DNA of 64,000 nt from Metaphire vulgaris. Lineage: Eukaryota; Annelida; Clitellata; Crassiclitellata; Megascolecidae. The notes beneath the pieces are model-generated. The model was not told the DNA's origin. It searched no databases and saw only the letters and a program-made list of their open reading frames with translations. The stretch's first letter is position 1, and every line of letters begins with the position of its first letter. Location: contig CM030852.1 of NCBI GenBank assembly GCA_018105865.1, positions 9,250,034 to 9,314,033 of the forward strand. The letters are read 5' to 3'. Of this stretch, positions 48,101-55,729 are shown piece after piece. The translations under genes and the position numbers were made by a program.

Positions 48101-50222
48101 CACTTGTTGCAACTTTTAAAACCGAGCACTCAACCTGAACCTTAAAACATTTTTGTTCAACTTCAATACAGAAAATGTCTGTTCACACAAGTAAGTGCTT
48201 CCTAATAGTCGCGAAGGTTTTAAAGTGTCCCGAAGGCTTTCTTGCTTTCATATTAGCGCTGCAGAAGAAGTCATTCGTTCCAAGGGTCTAAGTCGCCATC
48301 AATTCAAGTTATTTATAGAAGAGACGGGTGCCTCTTGCCATGACATACCGTATTCACATATGTGAGAGAGCAGAGAATGAATTTTAGAATTCTTTGTTGA
48401 ACTGATAGCAGAAATTCGTGAATTTCTTAACAGCAATGGCATAATAATAAATAATAATAACTAGGTTTAAAGTGTAGCGCTAATATGACAGCAATAAAAC
48501 CTTCGGGGCCACTTTAAAGCCTTTGGGGCCACTTTCCATTGAAATCCTGGAAACGTCCGCTGGCCACAAAAAATCGCCGGCGGGCCACCAGTGGCCCGCG
48601 GGCCACGGGTTGTGCACCCCTGATATAAACGTTGTACCAACGTTTAGCCATAGTTTAGCGACATCTCAACTTATTTCAACTTAGGTTAAACGTTTTATGC
48701 TAAACGTTACCTTGCCTACCGGGATACTGCTTTATATACTATACAATATGTATTGATACAAGCGGTTAATAAGTACCGCCTAAATGTATGATCAATTAGA
48801 CCATGACTTAGTTAATTTTTTCATTAGTTGATACTAAATTATTTAATTGTGCAAGGTGTTTAAGGTTTCTAATAACGTTTTTGAAACGTTTTAAGTCAAA
48901 CACTTAATAAACGCTGACATCACAACGTTGATACAACATTTAGATGTGAACGTACAATAAACGTTAGCATCTAAACGTTGTAACAACGTTTAGTCATAGT
49001 TTAGCGACATCTAAACTTATTTCAACTTAGTTTAAACGTTTACTAAACGTTATCTTGCCTACTGAAAATCAGTGATGGGCACTAATTGGAAAAAAGTAGT
49101 TAAACTAAACTTTTTTTAAAACTAAATATTTGTAGTTAAACTATTATTTGTACTCATCATCATCATCATCATGTGTCATCTTCATATCTGAAGGTTGACG
49201 GTCATGAGTTGTTTCCACTTCGTTCTGTCTTCAGCAATCCTTTATTTGTACTATTAGTTTAAATTTTCAAAAAGAAGTTAAACTAAACTTTTTAAAAGTA
49301 GTTAAACTATTTCCAACTATTTTGCAACTTTTTTGTAAAGTTTTTATTATTCGACTTTTATAAATGTAACAAAAAGAAATCGCATCGCCGTAATCTATGA
49401 AGGCTTACAATGGCGGTTCCAAGAACTCTTGATGGGCGTGTGCGATGAATTTTTAGGAAGATCCCTCCAATTGTCAAAGGGATTATATGTAAATGGTTTA
49501 GAAGAAATTTGTAGATTTGATTTATAAAATAGAATACTCAGAATTGACAATGTATAATATAGTGCAAAATCGAACTGTAGTTAGTCAGTAAGTATACTAT
49601 TAGACTAAAGTACTGCCAAGAAATAAATAGGCCTACCATAAATTTGTCAAGAAATTCATCAAAGCCACACACACATTTTTGGTGGGCTGGTGGGGATGCA
49701 TCCTCAGTCATCCCCAACGTGGAACCGCCCCTGAAGGCTTATGCAGGCAGTACTTGCATCAAACAATGTGATTAACTATCAGAAGGCTCAACAACAATGT
49801 CAACAAGACTAGTGTATTTCATTGCCATGTTTCCGTACAGAGCAATGTAGCAAATAAGCGGCATAATAAAAAAAGTTGGCTAAAATGTAGTTAAACTTTT
49901 AGATGTAACTATTTCAAAAAGTAGTTAACCTACTGCTGTAACTAGTTAAAAAAAGAGTAGTTAAACTATTGCTTCAACTAATATTTTCCAGTTAAACTAA
50001 CAGTTATATATTTTTAGTTAACTAGTGCCCATCACTGCTAATATTGCAAATCTTCATTAAAATCTATTTTGCTTTAGTATTACTGTTTTAATTGAATTTT
50101 TTGGACGTGTTACAGCTCAGCAGAATTCTGAGTCTAGTGACAAAGAGCAAAGCATCGCTGGATCGAATGAAGTATGCATGGAACTTAATCTAAATGATCA
50201 TTCAATTCGAAGGGGTCAATAA
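28329..50222 (+). CDS. WSC-EGF transmembrane receptor with tyrosine-motif tail (multi-exon model)
   Basis: Exons: 28329-28419, 33018-33163, 33663-33849, 35287-35442, 36747-36899, 40777-40917, 42220-42342, 44521-44604, 45258-45356, 50116-50222. All introns are GT-AG; all are phase 1 except the phase-0 intron inside the WSC domain. The model is 1287 nt (428 residues plus TAA) and stays open. Order: signal peptide, WSC, EGF-like, three DVDEC/DIDEC calcium-binding EGFs, partial membrane segment, tail. WSC and EGF domains point to an extracellular binding role; the tail motifs could bind SH2 proteins when phosphorylated (inference). The membrane stretch is only 13 residues, so an exon between 42.3 and 44.5 kb is probably missing. 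The first and last exons are the least certain. Confidence 0.6.
28600..28720. mobile_element. hAT-like repeat ends
   Basis: An end ctacgccactg at about 28604, followed by 'aaggctggcgaacccaaggc' and 'gcacgcgtgcc', a motif typical of hAT termini. Partial. Confidence 0.4.
29480..29580. mobile_element. hAT-like repeat fragment
   Basis: 'caaaccacggcccgatggcc ... gtggcccgccgactctcataaagtggcccgcgg' resembles the piece at 48520-48625 (gtggcccgcgggccacgggt). Confidence 0.4.
29715..29795. other. Near-perfect 33-bp hairpin with 14-nt loop
   Basis: Left arm 29715-29747 (ending GGTTCGATCATA) and right arm 29762-29795 (starting TATGATCGAACC) are inverted with about three mismatches. On the minus strand one of these becomes a G-U pair. 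Size and shape fit a small-RNA precursor, or a tiny foldback repeat. Confidence 0.6.
29846..30189. mobile_element. hAT-type MITE (CAGCGGTTCTCAACCT ends)
   Basis: CAGCGGTTCTCAACCTGTGG...AGGTTGAGAACCGCTG with perfect 8-bp duplication ATCTACAT (29838-29845, 30190-30197). The terminus is one shared with hAT elements of many animals, vertebrates included. Confidence 0.92.
30770..31290 (+). mobile_element. CR1-like LINE 3' end
   Basis: With frameshifts it reads WLPIKE-like text (KERxDFKICL), LSYSGSSRYSCFL, then FRTRIKPIFL and a 3' tail 'gcattatgaagtggcgctatagaagtt' plus (GATTAGATTG) repeats. The order matches the C-terminus of CR1/L2 reverse transcriptases. Confidence 0.7.
31585..31853. mobile_element. 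hAT-type MITE, 269 bp
   Basis: CAGAGGCGGATCTAG...CTAGCTCCGCCCCTG with perfect duplication TCTCTTCT (31577-31584, 31854-31861). The body contains gatgaccgttttttggctta, a variant of the internal word shared by other MITEs here. Confidence 0.92.
31862..33017. other. First receptor intron, 3' part
   Basis: Contains a (TTA)n run (32358-32420), a GC-richer stretch at 32500-32720 with no long frame, and part of a MITE core at 32777-32850 that recurs nearly unchanged at 50625-50690. No exon was recognised. Confidence 0.45.
33018..33163 (+). CDS. WSC domain, first exon
   Basis: Acceptor ttgtttcag, donor gtcagt. Translates as AYFGCFRDIGTHATF, then ASCRDRCRTEDFTYIGLW, matching the start of WSC domains (GCYxD...SCxxxCxxxGYxYAGL). 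Confidence 0.8.
33384..33560. repeat. Dispersed repeat (SINE/LINE tail type)
   Basis: (TTA)n then 'tttatatagcgcagtagc' and 'gagcgctttacaaagga'. This is a common retroposon end; the family was not identified. It sits in the intron that splits the WSC domain. Confidence 0.4.
33663..33849 (+). CDS. WSC domain, second exon
   Basis: Acceptor ttgcag, donor gttaga. Continues GGVNCWCAF, then CNASC and LSCGGF with a closing IYSVY, the conserved end of WSC domains (CxCG...CxxPC...CGGxxxxSVY). The split falls at the usual GLExGxECxC position. Confidence 0.85.
34140..34440 (+). mobile_element. CR1-like LINE 3' tail
   Basis: Reads WNSLP-like text and 'cgaccttcaagtctcatttt' (TFKSHF), then 'ataatggcgcctaagaagtt' and a (TTGA)n terminal repeat. 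Confidence 0.55.
34857..35165 (+). mobile_element. 5S rRNA-derived SINE
   Basis: The head contains accgaagctaagcaacgtta, tagtacttagatgggtgtcc and cctgggatctagatgtggtg, the 5S internal-promoter region with changes. It is followed by a non-5S body (gattaatgtcgtaagccaga, cttgcctagtacacggatat, cagcgccggccgcc). The same body, without the 5S head, recurs at 53085-53225. Belongs to the SINE3 type by structure. Confidence 0.8.
35287..35442 (+). CDS. Cysteine-rich EGF-like exon
   Basis: Acceptor cacttttgtag, donor gtaaat, phase 1-1, 156 nt. Cysteines are spaced as CKQSCNCKDGNHCNLEGVC then CAPGW, resembling the multi-EGF repeats of MEGF10/Draper-type receptors more than the DxDEC type. Confidence 0.75.
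35545..36206. repeat. 15-bp minisatellite array, TU-like foldback arm
   Basis: About 43 units of AGGACGATTGCTCAT with variants. The left edge GGTACGCGGACGATTG is identical to the inverted right end of the element at 41261-41706. The variant unit AAGACGGTTGTTCAT recurs at 35641, 35926 and 36181 (19 and 17 units apart), so blocks of the array were duplicated. Because 15 is divisible by three, most frames stay open on both strands. The array lies in a receptor intron. Confidence 0.85.
36747..36899 (+). CDS. Calcium-binding EGF exon 1
   Basis: Acceptor attgcag, donor gtaaat, phase 1-1. Starts DVDEC, continues through CHKC and CNNTKGGYECICESGF. DxDEC and the Gly-Tyr before the fifth cysteine mark a cbEGF. 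Confidence 0.85.
   Translation: MSMSVRWNVTLLTTQIVTNAVHDLMNDAIILKAVMSASVNLDFMMQVKNA
37085..37211 (+). mobile_element. SINE-like tail with (ATT)n end
   Basis: The words cagtggttttcatacagact, tagcctcctaaaccacttta and atcacattattatt are followed by ATT repeats. Copies occur at 43555-43673 (same strand), 61507-61560 and 28105-28155 (minus). Confidence 0.6.
38065..38890 (+). mobile_element. CR1-like LINE fragment
   Basis: With two frameshifts it reads SARNLGVIFDNHLSFS, SSRLDYCNSLYTGI, RLQRIQNSLVRAITG, then ITPILKSLHWLPVKQRIEFK and RSRLKTHLF, the standard C-terminal order of CR1/L2-clade reverse transcriptases. Tail: 'aatggcgctaaagaagtcta' and (CTA)n. Confidence 0.85.
39283..39573. mobile_element. 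hAT-type MITE, 291 bp
   Basis: CAGAACCGTAGCTAG...CTAGCTACGGCTCTG with perfect duplication TTGATAAA (39275-39282, 39574-39581). Contains two aaaaaggtcatc words. Confidence 0.92.
39900..40330. repeat. Unclassified repeat, second copy at 47850-48050
   Basis: Degenerate units of caggtactaccttgctctct (39930-40060) precede a roughly 200-bp segment (ccccttgggaaccgctttcg ... ggtgtgcaaaactccaact) that recurs at 47850-48050. Confidence 0.6.
40777..40917 (+). CDS. Calcium-binding EGF exon 2
   Basis: Acceptor gtggacag, donor gtattg, phase 1-1. Reads DVDECKINKGGCQHFCNNTP, then GSFSCSCPPGF. All six cysteines are present if the last (YNC) is counted. Confidence 0.9.
41261..41706. mobile_element. TU-like foldback element, 446 bp
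   Basis: Arms of ATAGGACGATTGACC units (left, about 41265-41375) and inverted GGTCAATCGTCC units (right, about 41640-41706). Flanks AATCTGAAG on both sides (41252-41260, 41707-41715). Right terminus is CAATCGTCCGCGTACC. Confidence 0.88.
41721..41987. mobile_element. hAT-type MITE nested in its own family
   Basis: CAGAGACGTCATTTCACTG...CCAAATGACGTCCCTG, in inverted orientation relative to its host. Duplication AAGTTACC (41713-41720, 41988-41995). Confidence 0.9.
42220..42342 (+). CDS. Calcium-binding EGF exon 3
   Basis: Acceptor tatgtgtag, donor gtaaac, phase 1-1, 123 nt. Reads DIDECSEGSSKCVHNCSNTI, then GNYRCSCHLGFQL and FSC. Confidence 0.9.
43227..43497. repeat. GATGAT-rich degenerate microsatellite
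   Basis: Runs of GATGAT interrupted by GGT, GTT and GCG triplets. The Met/Val-rich frame through it is an artefact. Confidence 0.9.
43801..44385. repeat. 14-bp minisatellite split by a MITE
   Basis: CTGTAGTTCACATA units, about 11 before 43954 and about 7 after 44288. Confidence 0.92.
43955..44287. mobile_element. hAT-type MITE inside the minisatellite
   Basis: CAGGTCCGCCGAGAGAAATT...CTCTCGACAGCCCTG, flanked by GTTCACAT on both sides; because the target is a tandem array, the duplication cannot be told from an array unit. Its end matches the right end of the MITE at 1359-1993. Confidence 0.88.
44521..44604 (+). CDS. Membrane-exit exon of the receptor
   Basis: Acceptor gctgtgtgacag, donor gttaga, 84 nt, phase 1-1. 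Encodes GLILLVVTIVMYNRHHRLSV: a hydrophobic half-segment followed by basic residues, as at the inner face of a type I membrane protein. The outer half should lie in an upstream exon not yet found. Confidence 0.65.
45059..45121. repeat. (TA)n microsatellite
   Basis: About 31 units, upstream of the tail exon at 45258. Confidence 0.95.
45258..45356 (+). CDS. Cytoplasmic tail exon with tandem tyrosine motifs
   Basis: Acceptor tgtattacag, donor gtcagt, 99 nt, phase 1-1. Contains NYESVYKEQ and AYEELNLNDL. YESV and YEEL are separated by 12 residues, the upper end of ITAM spacing, though V replaces the usual L/I in the first. The function as a phosphotyrosine docking site is inference. Confidence 0.7.
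45574..46031. mobile_element. Foldback-like element with CCCGTAG arms
   Basis: Flanked by perfect CATATTAC (45566-45573, 46032-46039). The left arm has ggcccgtagcccgtagcc units, the right arm repeated gcccgtagcccgtac units; the middle is AT-rich. The extreme ends are not clean inverted repeats. Confidence 0.75.
46165..49064. mobile_element. Composite of AAACGTTTA-rich repeats with nested insertions
   Basis: Left edge CCAGTAGGCACACC; right edges CTTGCCTACCGGG (about 48716) and CTTGCCTACTG (49064). The arms (46180-46500, 48640-49060) are dense in taaacgtt / aacgttta. A LINE (46503-47823), the repeat shared with 40.1 kb (47850-48050) and a hAT-like piece (48520-48625) lie between. The target duplication was not resolved. 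Confidence 0.55.
46503..47823 (-). mobile_element. 5'-truncated LINE with reverse-transcriptase core
   Basis: Minus strand: NYRGITLLSIPGKVFTKIIQ, GEEQAGFRPGRSTIDQLF and NFIDYKQAFDLVW (RT motif A), then after a frameshift CVLSPSLFIIILEVIFK. The 3' part reads MLYGSETWILK, RRRLRWYGHVNRMESNRLPY and GRGRPRKKWMDNI. A (ATG)n tail at 46503-46522 marks the 3' end. The YxDD box is frameshifted, so it is not active. Confidence 0.9.
49153..49243 (-). mobile_element. LINE 3' end fragment
   Basis: (CATCAT)n followed by 'gacggtcatgagttgtttcc' and 'cttcgttctgtcttcagc', the same end type as the LINE at 46503. Confidence 0.55.
49408..49733. mobile_element. hAT-type MITE (CARTGGCGGTTCC family), nested
   Basis: CAATGGCGGTTCCAAGAACT...GTGGAACCGCCCCTG with perfect duplication AAGGCTTA (49400-49407, 49734-49741). 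Confidence 0.92.
50116..50222 (+). CDS. Duplicated tail exon ending in a stop, tyrosines lost
   Basis: Copy of the exon at 45258 with about 60 bp of its upstream intron (cattaaaatctattttgctt shared). Acceptor cgtgttacag is kept. Reads AQQNSESSDKEQSIAGSNE, then VCMELNLNDHS and a TAA. NYESVYKEQ became NSESSDKEQ and AYEEL became VCMEL. Phase fits splicing from 45356, so it may be the true last exon; it may also be a dead copy. Confidence 0.55.
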
Positions 50223-50617
50223 GTAAACGCCATTCTTTAGTATCGAGATCATTCGATCAACTCAGAGGAAAAGACAAGGCCCCTCTATTCTGTATTTGGA
50301 AACTAGAGACATGCCAGATATGTTCATGCCAGATATGTGCATATAGCGTTTTAAAACTGGTTTTGTAGGAATGCTGGACTGTTTTTGCAACGGGGGAGAT
50401 AAGCCAACACCCAGTTTATGTGACTTTCTTGTGATCTTTCAACGACAAAATGGATCAAAACTTTGATATTAGACAGTCGAAGATGAACTCAAAGATAAGA
50501 ATTGAATGGCTGATAGCGTTTTTACTCCAGCCACTTTTAATCAAGGCAAAACAAGATAAATGAAAAGGTCGACGTTAGCAAATGAAAACATTGTTTTTAA
50601 GGAAAGCCACGTGGCTT

Positions 50618-50697
50618 AACCCCTTAACCGTGTATTTAACTGTAACTCAATGTAAAATGGACGGATATATCTGGGATCCCCAGTTAAGGGGTTAACT
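50618..50697. mobile_element. Short TTAA-flanked MITE
   Basis: TTAACCCCTTAAC...GTTAAGGGGTTAA, about 80 bp. Its core (gtgtatttaactgtaactca, aatggacggatatatc) is repeated at 32777-32850. The TTAA flank suggests a piggyBac- or Kolobok-type origin. Confidence 0.7.
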
Positions 50698-50710
50698 GAG
50701 CGGTGTACGG

Positions 50711-51290
50711 CAGAGGTTCCCAAACTTTTTGGATTGCGGGCAGTGTTTATTCTAGGCTTGTTTTTGGAGGAGGAACCCCCACACAAAGTTTTAAAATTCT
50801 TCCAAAATTTGTATATGTTGGCTTGGGGATGGAAATTTTCCCTTTCTCCCAAAGCGTGGAGAGACAAATCTTGTCCCCTCAAACATTTCAAACTCCCCAA
50901 TGTCAAGGTGGCTAGAATAAACACTGATTGCGGGCCCCTACTTTGTTCCCAGCTTTGCCCGCGGACCACATCATTTAACAAGTAACAGTTACAGTTAATG
51001 TATATTTAAAATAGCGGTCAGACTATTTTCCACAACACCAGTTGGCTGGCGGCGCTTTCCTAAGACGACATGCTACGATGCGGACAATCATAATATACGA
51101 TTAATTTAAACACTGAATAAACGTTGCTACATTACAGATAGTTTGAAGACGCTTATTTTTTCCAGAATCAGCTATTTCGTCAAATAATCTTAGATATAAT
51201 TACTGTTAATGAATAATGAGATGGAGATGCATGCTTTTTTGCACAAACTGTCAATACTTGATTGTATTTTCCTTCTCAGTAGATAGAGTC
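50711..51290. mobile_element. hAT element fragment, relative of 54503-55729
   Basis: Starts CAGAGGTTCCCAAAC and follows the left 350 bp of the larger element (gcggaccaca, cgttgctacatta, tcgtcaaat, tcttgattgtattt-like). The right end is missing. A MITE is nested at 50741-50926. Confidence 0.75.
50741..50926. mobile_element. MITE, CAGTGTTTATTCTAG family, nested
   Basis: CAGTGTTTATTCTAGGC...GGCTAGAATAAACACTG with perfect duplication ATTGCGGG (50733-50740, 50927-50934). Confidence 0.93.
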
Positions 51291-51893
51291 ATAGAGCATG
51301 TCTGCCTGTTTTCAATTGTTCTTGATCTTCATGGTGTCGTGTGTTATCTATCGTAGTCTAATCGATTTTTTTGAATGGGCGATAATTCAAATCTGTCTAA
51401 GGCGTTCAAAAGTCAAAATATGGCCCAGTTTACAAGCAAAGACATAACAAATCGCATGACAATCCGCAAAGATGTCTATTAAAAGGAATGTTGTGGATTC
51501 TACGGGTGTCTATCAATTGTGCTGTTGACGTACCCGGCCGTAGCCAGAATTCTGGAATAAGAGGGACGATCATTAATATAAGCTAGTTTGATAAGACCCG
51601 AATAAAAGTTCAATAGCGTTTTGACTCTCCAACGGAATCTACTCCAGCCGAAAGAAATCAGAACAATTAGGTTCAGAATACAATCATCATAACCCTTCAC
51701 AAGTAGCAAAATTTTTTCAACGGTTTTGCCCAAATTCCACAACCTGTCTGTGTTTGAAAGAGGGGCAGCTGGATATAATAATATAACACGGTTTAAGGTG
51801 GTTCAGTAGGGACTGCCCTGTGTGAGAACCACTGTTGTTCACTGATGTGCCCGTCGTGACTAGGTCAATGGTCTGCGCTTGTTGTGTGGCGTA

Positions 51894-52086
51894 CAATGTG
51901 TTTGATCTAGACTCCTGGACTCCGGGGGGAACTGAAAAAGCCGGGGGGAAACTGACAAACCCGGGGGAATTCTGCTAGGGGCCGCTGTTAGTCCATGTAG
52001 TATTTCAAAATGTCCGGGGGGAATTTGAAATTTCCGGGGAGGGTGAATTGCAATTTCCCCCCGGAAACGGTCTAGATTAAACACTG
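51894..52086. mobile_element. MITE, CAGTGTTTATTCTAG family relative
   Basis: CAATGTGTTTGATCTAGACT...GTCTAGATTAAACACTG, duplication GTGGCGTA (51886-51893, 52087-52094). The interior carries ccggggggaa repeats. Confidence 0.9.
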
Positions 52087-52094
52087 GTGGCGTA

Positions 52095-53080
52095 CCTGAT
52101 CGGATGTGTACAGTAAAACTTTTCAAAAGGACGTCAAGGGTTCATTACAATGTTATTAACAGTTTATAACCGAGTGTCTGCAAAAGACGGTCGTTGATGC
52201 GGACCTAATGTGTACTCTCTTCGTCAGATTTAATATCCTTCAAGTGTAACATAATCTTAAGAGAAAATTATTGCATCCTGTCACAGCATTCCGAACAACA
52301 CTCGTATACGTTACCAGAACTGACACGATTGAACAACATTTCAGTAATAGTGATTCTAGCCAGCGAATCACTTACAACCTGGGATTAGAACCTGAAACCA
52401 CGGGCGTAAACACGACTTTGTCCCTCGTGTCCTGACTCCTGGCACGGGCTTTTTGCGAAGGTCGTGTTCCTGTGGGTGTGGACACGGATGTTTTTTGACT
52501 GTGAAATGAATACAATTATGTCAGAATAACAGAATAGAGTTCCCATTATAGTCATATTTGGCTACTTAATTAATTGTTTCATGTGATAACGTATATTACA
52601 TAGAATATACAAAGAATATTACATAGAACGATCCGGGACGTCTGACAAGAAATCCGGCACGGCTGGTTTGAGATCCGGAACCTACTTTTTATTCGTTGTC
52701 GTCTTTTATTGTTTAGATTAGCATTTTGCATGCACGGGAAAGAAAGAAAACGGGAACTTTACTCTAAATGTTGGTTTAAAATGAATAAAAAAAGTTGCGA
52801 AGAAATTTTGTGGCCGGAGTAAAAATAAGAAGATACGGCACCTCTGAAAAAGTAATTTTTTCGAGTCAATATCTCTCAATTTCCACTGCTTGTTTAGATC
52901 GTTTTACTTCAAATGCAAAGAAATTGCAACTGATTTGTAGTCGAATTTTGTCACAAATCCGACTGATTTCGTCATTTGTATGCTTTGGGTATAAGGACCT
53001 GCGGATTATTTGATGTTTCGTTTTCCCGGATATTTCGGCGCCGCCATTTAGACTTAAACACAAAACCAGTTTTGCAGACA
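52095..53080. other. Intergenic DNA, no gene recognised
   Basis: AT-rich. Short overlapping frames at 52795-53081 on both strands have no domain signature. Confidence 0.45.
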
Positions 53081-53084
53081 TGTA

Positions 53085-53225
53085 GGCCTACATACGCGGG
53101 TCTGGAGAAAGCCATGACACGCTACTCTAGATTGATGGCTTTACGCACCTGCGCCGTTGCTTGCCTGACACCGGAGATCAGCGCCGGGCCCGACGTTCGA
53201 AATCGAGTACGGGCGAATCTTTCTT
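53085..53225 (+). mobile_element. SINE body fragment
   Basis: Reads tctggagaaagccatgacac, ctctagattgatggcttta, ttgcttgcctgacaccggag and cagcgccgggcccgacg, the same body as the 5S-derived SINE at 35030-35165, without the 5S head. Confidence 0.7.
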
Positions 53226-53254
53226 ATATGTATGTACAGTTTGTACACATTGTA

Positions 53255-53680
53255 CAGGGTGGCGCAAAAATAACCGGACTAGTCACATTTAGGTCTGGCA
53301 TTTAATTGAACGGACTGTAAAATTTCAGGATTTTCCTAAAGCGTAAGACATTTCAGTCAAAGCGATGTTCAGTATGTCCTCCGTTTGCTGCGATAACCAA
53401 TGATAATCGCTTGCGAAACTGTCCAATATCCTGGTTGATAGTGTCCTGGCTGGTTCCGTCCTCTGCAGCATGCTGTCAGAACTTCTTTCAAATGTTCAAT
53501 ATCGCGAATTCTCTGCCTGTAGACAAGCTGTTGAAGCACTCCCCAGACTGACTAGTCTACGGGATTCAAATCCGGACTGTTCGGCGGATAATTTTCCGGT
53601 TCAGTGAAGTCTGGAACGTTAGCAGTGAGAAAGGCAACTGTTTTTCGTGAACGATAAGCAGGTGCTCCATCATGCTGAAA
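53255..53680 (-). mobile_element. Mariner transposase C-terminal remnant
   Basis: Terminus TACAGGGTGGCGCAAAAATA. The minus strand reads QHDGAPAYRSRKTV, VPDFTEPENYPPNSPDLNPV and SVWGVLQQLVYRQRIRD, then FRKRLSLVIAANGGHTEHRF. DGAP and NSPDLNP mark the mariner-type DDE catalytic domain. One stop replaces the residue after NPVD and there is a frameshift; the 5' part is absent. Confidence 0.88.
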
Positions 53681-54042
53681 AGTGAAATTGTCACCAGAGT
53701 GAGCTAACCCTGATCCTAACGCTCATTTTGGTGACAATTTAACTGCTTAATTAAATAAGCAGTTGTAAAATGCATGCAACAGTTTCGCATTTACAATACG
53801 CTTATATTTAGAGATAAGAATCTGATGTACTGTGAAAGATGAAATTCTCGCATCACAAGTAGGCTACGGTAAACTGAAATCAATATTTGTTGACTTTTAA
53901 CTCAGCGAATAGTCGCCAGTGTTGAGTGATGTGCATTGCTTACAATAGCAATTGACGTTTTCAGGAACAGACGAGAGACAAAAGCGAAATTTCAAAAAGG
54001 TGCTTCAATCAGTTTTGTAACAGATCCCAAGACTATATAGGC

Positions 54043-54106
<64 letters not shown>

Positions 54107-54502
54107 ACTTACTACTGCTGCTGCTACTATAGCTGCTGCAGTTCTAATACACAACTGTATCAATCGATGGTGCTTACAAATACTGCTATCCGCAGGAGAC
54201 CAAGTAATAATAATGCACTTTCACCAGAATCAGTCAATCGATGGTGAAAGAAGCAAAGACCTCATTCTGATCGGAGGAAAAAGCAAGATCTACTGAGGAA
54301 AAGCTAATTGAAAGAAACGTGTTTTAAGTCTGGATCTAAAACGCCGTGTGCATCGTATTGATGATTATCTTGACATTCTGAATTTTATGACGAAACTTTG
54401 GTGTATCTTGATCATCCATCCTTTAACCTTTTACCATTGAGTGAAGCTAATAGGCACACATGACTTTTGACCCTTGCGCGTGCATACCTAGACAGGTTAA
54501 AC

Positions 54503-55729
54503 CTGAGGTTCCCAAACTTTTCGAATTGCGGACCCCTACTTTGTTTCCAGTTTAGCTCGCGGACCACATTATTTAGAAAGTAAATATCACAGTTAATATT
54601 TAATTAAAATAACGGACAGACTATTCCCACGGCAACAGTTGGCTAGTGGCTCTAGCCCAATGGCGACTTGCTACGATGCAACAATCATAAATTCATAATA
54701 TACAATTAAACACAGAATAAATGTTGCTACATTACTGATAGATTTGACACTTCTTTCAAGAACCAGCTACTTCGTCAAATTACCTCAAAAATACTTAGGT
54801 ACTGTTAATGAGTGGATGTGTTACTTTGTTTTGTTTAAACTGTCACTATTTAATTCTTGATTGTATTTTTGAGCTACTGATGCGCTGCTTTTGAAGGCGC
54901 TATTGAAATTAACAAGATTTTACTTACCTACTTACACTTTCAGCAAGTCTGGACCTACAGTATACTTCGTCTTCATATTGCATAGTGAATATTGAAAATG
55001 CTGTCTCACACAATTGGCACAAATATGCTGTCGTGAAAGGCAACAAATTCGTGACTGCCTTGTAAAACAATAACGGAAACTAAGAAGTTACACTCAGCCA
55101 AAAAGATGAAAGTGAATTTAGTTTTAACCGATTTTTAAAATTAGGATCACATGGAAGATCAGTTAATTTCTTCTGCTCTTGCCCAGCAAGGTCAGTCATT
55201 TCAACTTCAAACGGACTGCGGACCCAATCAAAATTATCAATATTATCATACAAGAAATATTCATCCAAATGTTGTACTGTTGTTGTTCTCGTTAATTTCA
55301 ATAGCGCTTTAAAAAGCAGCGCATCAGTAGCTCCATACTTATAGGTGCCTGGTGTGTGAAAGTGTATGCACTTGTCAAAAATACAATCAAGAATTAAATA
55401 ATGACAGTTTATACAAAACAAAGTAGCACATCCACTCATTAACAGTACAACAGGCGGTTTTCGAGGCAGACAATAAATTTATGGCAATGATTTTAATCAC
55501 TTCAAGAGACCTACGGCTCCTTTTTGTCTGTCTATTATAGTATCGACACTTTAAAGAATTGCTACCAAGGTGGAAATCATGCCTAAAACTCTGCTGATTA
55601 TAATTCTAGCTTGACTGCTAATGTTAAAGCTATGAAGTGTTGTTGAATATTTCGGGAGGCTTTCGAGGACCCCGCCATATCCTCCACGGACCTCTTCCGG
55701 TCCGCTGACCACAGTTTGGGAACCGCTGG
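54503..55729 (-). mobile_element. hAT element with transposase fragment
   Basis: CTGAGGTTCCCAAAC...GTTTGGGAACCGCTG with perfect duplication GGTTAAAC (54495-54502, 55730-55737). A minus-strand frame at 55439-55080 reads FDWVRSPFEVE, LAGQEQKKLTDLPCDPNFKN and LKLNSLSSFWLSV, matching the C-terminal half of ZBED5/FAM200-type hAT transposases. At 1.2 kb it has lost most of the transposase gene. Confidence 0.85.

Larger units (their letters stand above)
49070..50037. mobile_element. hAT-type element with TAGTTAAACT-rich arms
   Basis: A perfect 15-bp inverted end: CAGTGATGGGCACTA / TAGTGCCCATCACTG. Contains a LINE tail (49153-49243) and a nested MITE (49408-49733). Confidence 0.88.

Noticed and set aside
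50616..50981. 121-codon minus-strand frame and overlapping plus frames
   Set aside because: They run through three stacked transposons (TTAA MITE, hAT end, nested MITE); no host coding signal.
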